A stretch of 64,000 bases of DNA from NCBI RefSeq assembly GCF_008831305.1, contig NZ_ML708611.1:124001-188000 (forward strand), written 5' to 3'. The number at the start of each line of letters is the position of its first letter. The first letter of the stretch is position 1. This DNA comes from Kocuria coralli. Its GTDB lineage: Bacteria; Actinomycetota; Actinomycetes; Actinomycetales; Micrococcaceae. The notes beneath the pieces are model-generated. The model searched no databases, was not told the DNA's origin, and was given only the letters and a program-made list of their open reading frames with translations. Positions 60,644 to 64,000 of this stretch are shown here, piece by piece. Made by a program: the position numbers and the translations under genes.

Positions 60644-62467
60644 GTGTTCGTCGTCGTCGTTGAGATCGTGGGTCCGCAGGCGCAGAGCAGCGCCGCGCCC
60701 TCGGGCGCCTACCTCGCCCAGGTGGTCTCTGCCGCGGGGTCCCCGCAGGGCGGCCCGCAGACTCTGAACACCGCGGAGCTGGCCGCCTTCATCCGGGATC
60801 GCACCCGGGCGGCCCGCGCGGCAGGAGTCGCCCCGCCCCGCTGGGTCTTCGAACGCGGGGCGACCGTGTTCCCCGCCCTGCTGTCCGCGGACCCCGCCCT
60901 GCCCATGCCCTACGTGCACGATCTGCGCCTGGTCCAGGCCATCCTCGCCCAGGCGGCCACGGCTCCGGGCTCCGGGGTCACCTACCGGCCCGTCCTGCCC
61001 CCTCTGCCGGACGGCGAGCATCCCGGCATCGCCCCGGACCCGCCGGTGCGTTCGGCGTGGAACGCACCGGGTGAGAACCAGCTGGGGCTCTTCGACGACA
61101 TCACCGCGGGGGACACCGCGACGGGCCCGGATACGGAGGAGCGCCTGCGACGTGCGGTCTCCGAGTTCTCCGCTCAGCTCCTCGCCGTCGATCAGGCGCG
61201 CTCGCCCGGGAGACTACGGCTTCTCGCCGCACTGGAATCCACGGGCGCGCTCCTGGCCGCTGACATGCACCGGGTCGGGGTCGCCTGGGACACGCAGGTC
61301 CACCGCGCGCTCCTCGAGGAGGCGCTCGGCCCTGAACCCGCCCCGGGACAGCGTCCGGCCAGGATGGAGGCCGCGGCCCGGCGGCTGCGCGAGGCCCTGG
61401 TCGCACCCGCCCTGAACCCCGATTCCCCGCAGTCCCTCCTTCGTGCACTGCGCGATGCGGGGATCCCCGTCGATTCGACCAGCCAGTGGCTGCTGAAGGG
61501 CTGGGTGGAGGCCGCACCGGCGTCCTCGCCCGATGAGCGCGCACGCCGGGAAGCGCTGATCGCTCCGGTCATGGAGTACAAGAAGATGTCCCGCCTGCTC
61601 ACCGCCAACGGGTGGCACTGGCTGGCGAACTGGGTGCACGACGACCGTTTCCACGCCGAGTACGTCGTGGGCGGGGTGGTCACCGGCCGCTGGGCGGCCC
61701 GCGGCGGCGGAGCCCTGCAGATCCCCCGGGCAGTGCGCTCAGCCGTGCGCCCCGGAGCGGGACGACGGCTGGTGGTCGCCGACGCCGCCCAGCTCGAACC
61801 CCGCGTCCTGGCGGTCCTGGCACGAGACGACGCCCTCGCCGACGCCTCACGGGGCCGTGACCTCTACCTCGCCATCGCCGAGCAGGGGCGGACGCAGAAC
61901 TCGGGGCTCACCGAACGCACGCACGCCAAGATCGCGCTGCTCGGTGCGATGTACGGCGCCACCACCGGGGACAGCGGCCGACTCATGCCTCACCTGACCC
62001 GCATGTTCCCCAAGGCGGTCGCCTACGTGGAGCACGCCGCGCGGGTCGGGGAGGACGGCGGGCAGGTCTGCACCTGGCTGGGGCGCTGGTCACCGGCGCC
62101 CTCGCAGGAATGGCAGGCCAGGACGGCGGATACGGCCACCGCCGCCGGTGAGCGCGCTGCGCAGAGCATGCGCCGGACCCACGGGCGGTTCACCCGCAAT
62201 TTCGTGGTGCAGGGCTCGGCCGCGGAATGGGCGATGGCCTGGATGGGGCGGGTCCGGACGGTCCTGATGCGCGAGGACCTGGATGCCCGCCTGGTGTTCT
62301 TCCTGCACGACGAGATCATGGTGGACACGGCCGATCACCAGGCCCCGCAGGTCGAACGGATCGTCCGGGAGGCCGCCGAGGAGGCGACCCGCATCGTCTT
62401 CGGCAAGGTGCCCGTGGACTTCCCGGTGAGCGTGGTCACGGTCGACAGCTACGACCAGGCGAAGTAG
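60644..62467 (+). CDS. Family-A DNA polymerase-like protein (bifunctional 3'-5' exonuclease/polymerase type)
   Basis: A 607-residue Pol I-related protein without a 5'-nuclease domain. The polymerase palm/fingers motifs are recognisable: motif A VVADAAQLEPRVLAVLARDD (normally DYSQIELR), motif B RTHAKIALLGAMYGATTGDSG (fingers Lys present) and motif C FFLHDEIMVDTA with the catalytic HDE. GRWAARGGGALQIPRAVR precedes them. The exonuclease half (about residues 20-200) retains little of the DEDD signature. Actinobacteria carry such a second Pol A-like protein beside true PolA; its job is not known to me. Confidence 0.84.
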   Translation: MFVVVVEIVGPQAQSSAAPSGAYLAQVVSAAGSPQGGPQTLNTAELAAFIRDRTRAARAAGVAPPRWVFERGATVFPALLSADPALPMPYVHDLRLVQAILAQAATAPGSGVTYRPVLPPLPDGEHPGIAPDPPVRSAWNAPGENQLGLFDDITAGDTATGPDTEERLRRAVSEFSAQLLAVDQARSPGRLRLLAALESTGALLAADMHRVGVAWDTQVHRALLEEALGPEPAPGQRPARMEAAARRLREALVAPALNPDSPQSLLRALRDAGIPVDSTSQWLLKGWVEAAPASSPDERARREALIAPVMEYKKMSRLLTANGWHWLANWVHDDRFHAEYVVGGVVTGRWAARGGGALQIPRAVRSAVRPGAGRRLVVADAAQLEPRVLAVLARDDALADASRGRDLYLAIAEQGRTQNSGLTERTHAKIALLGAMYGATTGDSGRLMPHLTRMFPKAVAYVEHAARVGEDGGQVCTWLGRWSPAPSQEWQARTADTATAAGERAAQSMRRTHGRFTRNFVVQGSAAEWAMAWMGRVRTVLMREDLDARLVFFLHDEIMVDTADHQAPQVERIVREAAEEATRIVFGKVPVDFPVSVVTVDSYDQAK

Positions 62468-62501
62468 CACCCCACTCACCCGGGAGCCGGCCGCCCTCTC
62501 G

Positions 62502-62520
62502 GACGGGACTCCGGCCCGTC
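62502..62520. terminator. Weak hairpin between polymerase-like and Nudix genes
   Basis: GACGGG (62502-62507) and CCCGTC (62515-62520) form a 6-bp stem in the 54-nt gap between convergent genes; the only terminator candidate there. Confidence 0.3.
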
Positions 62521-62521
62521 G

Positions 62522-63415
62522 CTATCTGGGGGCGGGCCGGACGTCGTCCGTATTCCAGTCCCGCGACCATCCCGCGGCCGTGAGCAGATGGTCGAGCAGC
62601 AGGCCGGTGAAGCCCCAGACCACGACGTCGCCCTCTCCCCCGGCGGGGTCGGTGATCTCCCGGGGGATCCGGAAGGCGGGCGAGCGGTGGCGCACGTCCG
62701 GATAGTCCGGCCCCGGGACGCGGACCTCCGCCGAGTGACGCCGGGACGGATCCACCAGGTCGAGGACAGGGGCCCTGAAGACGAGGGAGGACTCCCTGTG
62801 GTCCACCACGTCCACGGACACGGGCTTGGACCACCACCCCACCACCGGGGTGACCTGATGGCTGGAGACCGTCAGCGGCGTGCGGGGCAGCAGCCCCAGG
62901 ACCTCGACGCCCGAGGGGTCGAGGCCGGTCTCCTCCTCGGCCTCTCGCAGCGCCGCACGGACGTAGGCCGCCTGACCGGATCCGGCCGGCAGTTCGAGGC
63001 GGTCCTCGGTCGCACAGGGGTCACCGTCCTCGGGGTCCAGGCGCCCGCCGGGGAAGGCGACCTGCCCCGGGTGCGCCCGCAGGGTGGCCGCCCTCTGGAC
63101 CAGCAAAAGGTCAAGGTCGGCAGTCACGTGAGGCCGCTCCGGGGCTCCGGGGGTCTCCTCGCGGCCCCGGTCCCTGGACCCGTCCCGGTCCCCGCGTCCG
63201 GCGGCCTCGTGCCGGTCCTGGCCGCCCACGGCCGGGAGCGACGAGGTCACGGCGGGCACTTCGTCGAGCGCGCCCACGAGGATGAGAACGGCGGACTCGC
63301 GCATGGTCCTCCCCGGAGGAACCTCCGGGATCCGCAAAGGGCCGGCCTGGTTCAGCAGCTGGACCGCCCGGATCAGGTCGGTCCTGGCCCGGCACCGGAT
63401 GGGATCCACGGTCAC
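62522..63415 (-). CDS. Nudix CoA pyrophosphatase-like hydrolase
   Basis: A 297-residue Nudix protein. The CoA-family motif [21 protein letters not shown] precedes the Nudix box, [10 protein letters not shown] then, after about 20 extra residues, [21 protein letters not shown], so the box is split by an insertion. Another low-complexity insertion ([18 protein letters not shown]) lies between the first strands. [13 protein letters not shown] and [14 protein letters not shown] are typical of the family. The likely substrate is CoA or its derivatives. GTG 63415 shares GTGA with the nth stop. Confidence 0.86.
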   Translation of the reverse strand: MTVDPIRCRARTDLIRAVQLLNQAGPLRIPEVPPGRTMRESAVLILVGALDEVPAVTSSLPAVGGQDRHEAAGRGDRDGSRDRGREETPGAPERPHVTADLDLLLVQRAATLRAHPGQVAFPGGRLDPEDGDPCATEDRLELPAGSGQAAYVRAALREAEEETGLDPSGVEVLGLLPRTPLTVSSHQVTPVVGWWSKPVSVDVVDHRESSLVFRAPVLDLVDPSRRHSAEVRVPGPDYPDVRHRSPAFRIPREITDPAGGEGDVVVWGFTGLLLDHLLTAAGWSRDWNTDDVRPAPR

Positions 63416-64000
63416 AGCCCCAGGGAATGGCCGGAGGCCCGCAGCTCAAGACGGCTCTTCCCGCCGAGATATCCCTGCAAGAGGTCTTCGCGCCCAGCAG
63501 CGAACTCGTAGGTCATCAGCTTGGCCGCCGTATGGGGTTCGGTGGGGCCCTGACCGTACGAAGGACACAGGTCGGCGACCGGGCACACCCCGCACGCGGG
63601 TTTGCGGGCGTGGCAGATCCGGCGGCCGTGGTAGATCAGGTGGTGGGAGAGGTCGGTCCAGTCCCCGGGCTCGAAAAGCTCCATCACATCCCGCTCGACC
63701 TTGTCCGGGGCCTCCTCCGTCGTCCATTCGAACCGCCTGGCCAGCCGCCCGAAGTGGGTGTCCACGGTGATGCCCGGGCGCCCGAACGCATTGCCCAGCA
63801 CCACATGGGCGGTCTTCCGGCCCACTCCGGGCAGGGAGACGAGATCGTCCAGCGTCGAGGGGACCTCACCGCCGAACTCGTCCTCCACCCGCTGGGCCAG
63901 GCCCTGGATGGCCTTGGCCTTGGACCGGTAGAAGCCCAGGGGCCGCACCATCTCCTCGACCTCGGGCCGCTCCGCTTCCGCCAGCGAGCGCGGGGTGAGC
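63412..64000 (-). CDS. nth: Endonuclease III, N-terminus outside window
   Basis: The last about 195 codons of nth are present; the frame runs in from the right edge ([25 protein letters not shown]). [20 protein letters not shown] is the helix-hairpin-helix with catalytic Lys, [14 protein letters not shown] has the catalytic Asp, and [17 protein letters not shown] fits the C-x6-C-x2-C-x5-C [4Fe-4S] site. It excises oxidised pyrimidines and cuts abasic sites. The Nudix gene follows by GTGA overlap. Confidence 0.94.
   Translation of the reverse strand, partial: LTPRSLAEAERPEVEEMVRPLGFYRSKAKAIQGLAQRVEDEFGGEVPSTLDDLVSLPGVGRKTAHVVLGNAFGRPGITVDTHFGRLARRFEWTTEEAPDKVERDVMELFEPGDWTDLSHHLIYHGRRICHARKPACGVCPVADLCPSYGQGPTEPHTAAKLMTYEFAAGREDLLQGYLGGKSRLELRASGHSLGL

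Overview
The window is 64 kb of very GC-rich chromosomal DNA from an actinobacterium, most likely a member of the Micrococcaceae (Kocuria/Micrococcus/Arthrobacter-like). That placement is an inference. It rests on base composition, abundant GTG starts, actinobacteria-typical families (DUF4229, DUF4244, a bS22-like peptide, Ssd, MenJ) and a topA - helicase - Tad cluster - nth order that I recall from mycobacterial genomes. I saw no insertion sequence, prophage, CRISPR array, rRNA or tRNA. Almost all of the window is dense, ordinary core genome. It opens inside a sodium-dependent (NSS/SNF) transporter gene and closes inside nth (endonuclease III).

Region 0.5-28 kb is dominated by menaquinone synthesis. 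A translationally coupled minus-strand trio encodes demethylmenaquinone methyltransferase (menG), a geranylgeranyl-reductase-type menaquinone reductase (menJ) and a long-chain polyprenyl diphosphate synthase. It is divergent from isochorismate synthase (menF). Further along come menD, menC, menB, menE and menA. Between them lie a glutamate/polar amino-acid ABC transporter with two tandem binding proteins, a PhoX-type phosphatase, a PAP2 phosphatase, an MBL-fold hydrolase, glutamyl-Q tRNA(Asp) synthetase, a PutP symporter, L-lactate dehydrogenase, a CitE-like lyase and the helicase HrpB. I found no menH and no recognisable DHNA-CoA thioesterase.

Region 28-36 kb holds DUF4229, an Rrf2 regulator divergent from a TauE/SafE exporter, a PLDc_N membrane protein and a system II cytochrome c maturation set (TlpA/ResA, CcdA, ResB, CcsB). 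Menaquinone and c-type cytochromes together fit an aerobic respiratory chain. Region 36-49 kb holds a glutaredoxin-like protein, a 32-residue ribosomal peptide, a FadR-type regulator next to NADP-type gdhA, an ArsR regulator, an AcuC-like deacetylase, a TrkH/TrkA potassium system, proC, a sugar-phosphate isomerase-like gene, Ppx/GppA and topA.

Region 49-64 kb holds two paralogous PNPOx-fold proteins flanking a methyltransferase-trhO pair. Next is an MrfA-type helicase convergent with a compact seven-gene Tad pilus operon (ssd, tadA, tadB, tadC, Flp-like pilin, tadE, tadG-like). A family-A polymerase-like protein, a CoA pyrophosphatase-type Nudix gene and nth follow. The most striking global feature is regulatory. 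At least eighteen genes have a -10-like hexamer exactly 6-7 nt upstream of the start codon, the geometry of leaderless mRNA. In addition, several long perfect hairpins without T-tracts sit at gene junctions.
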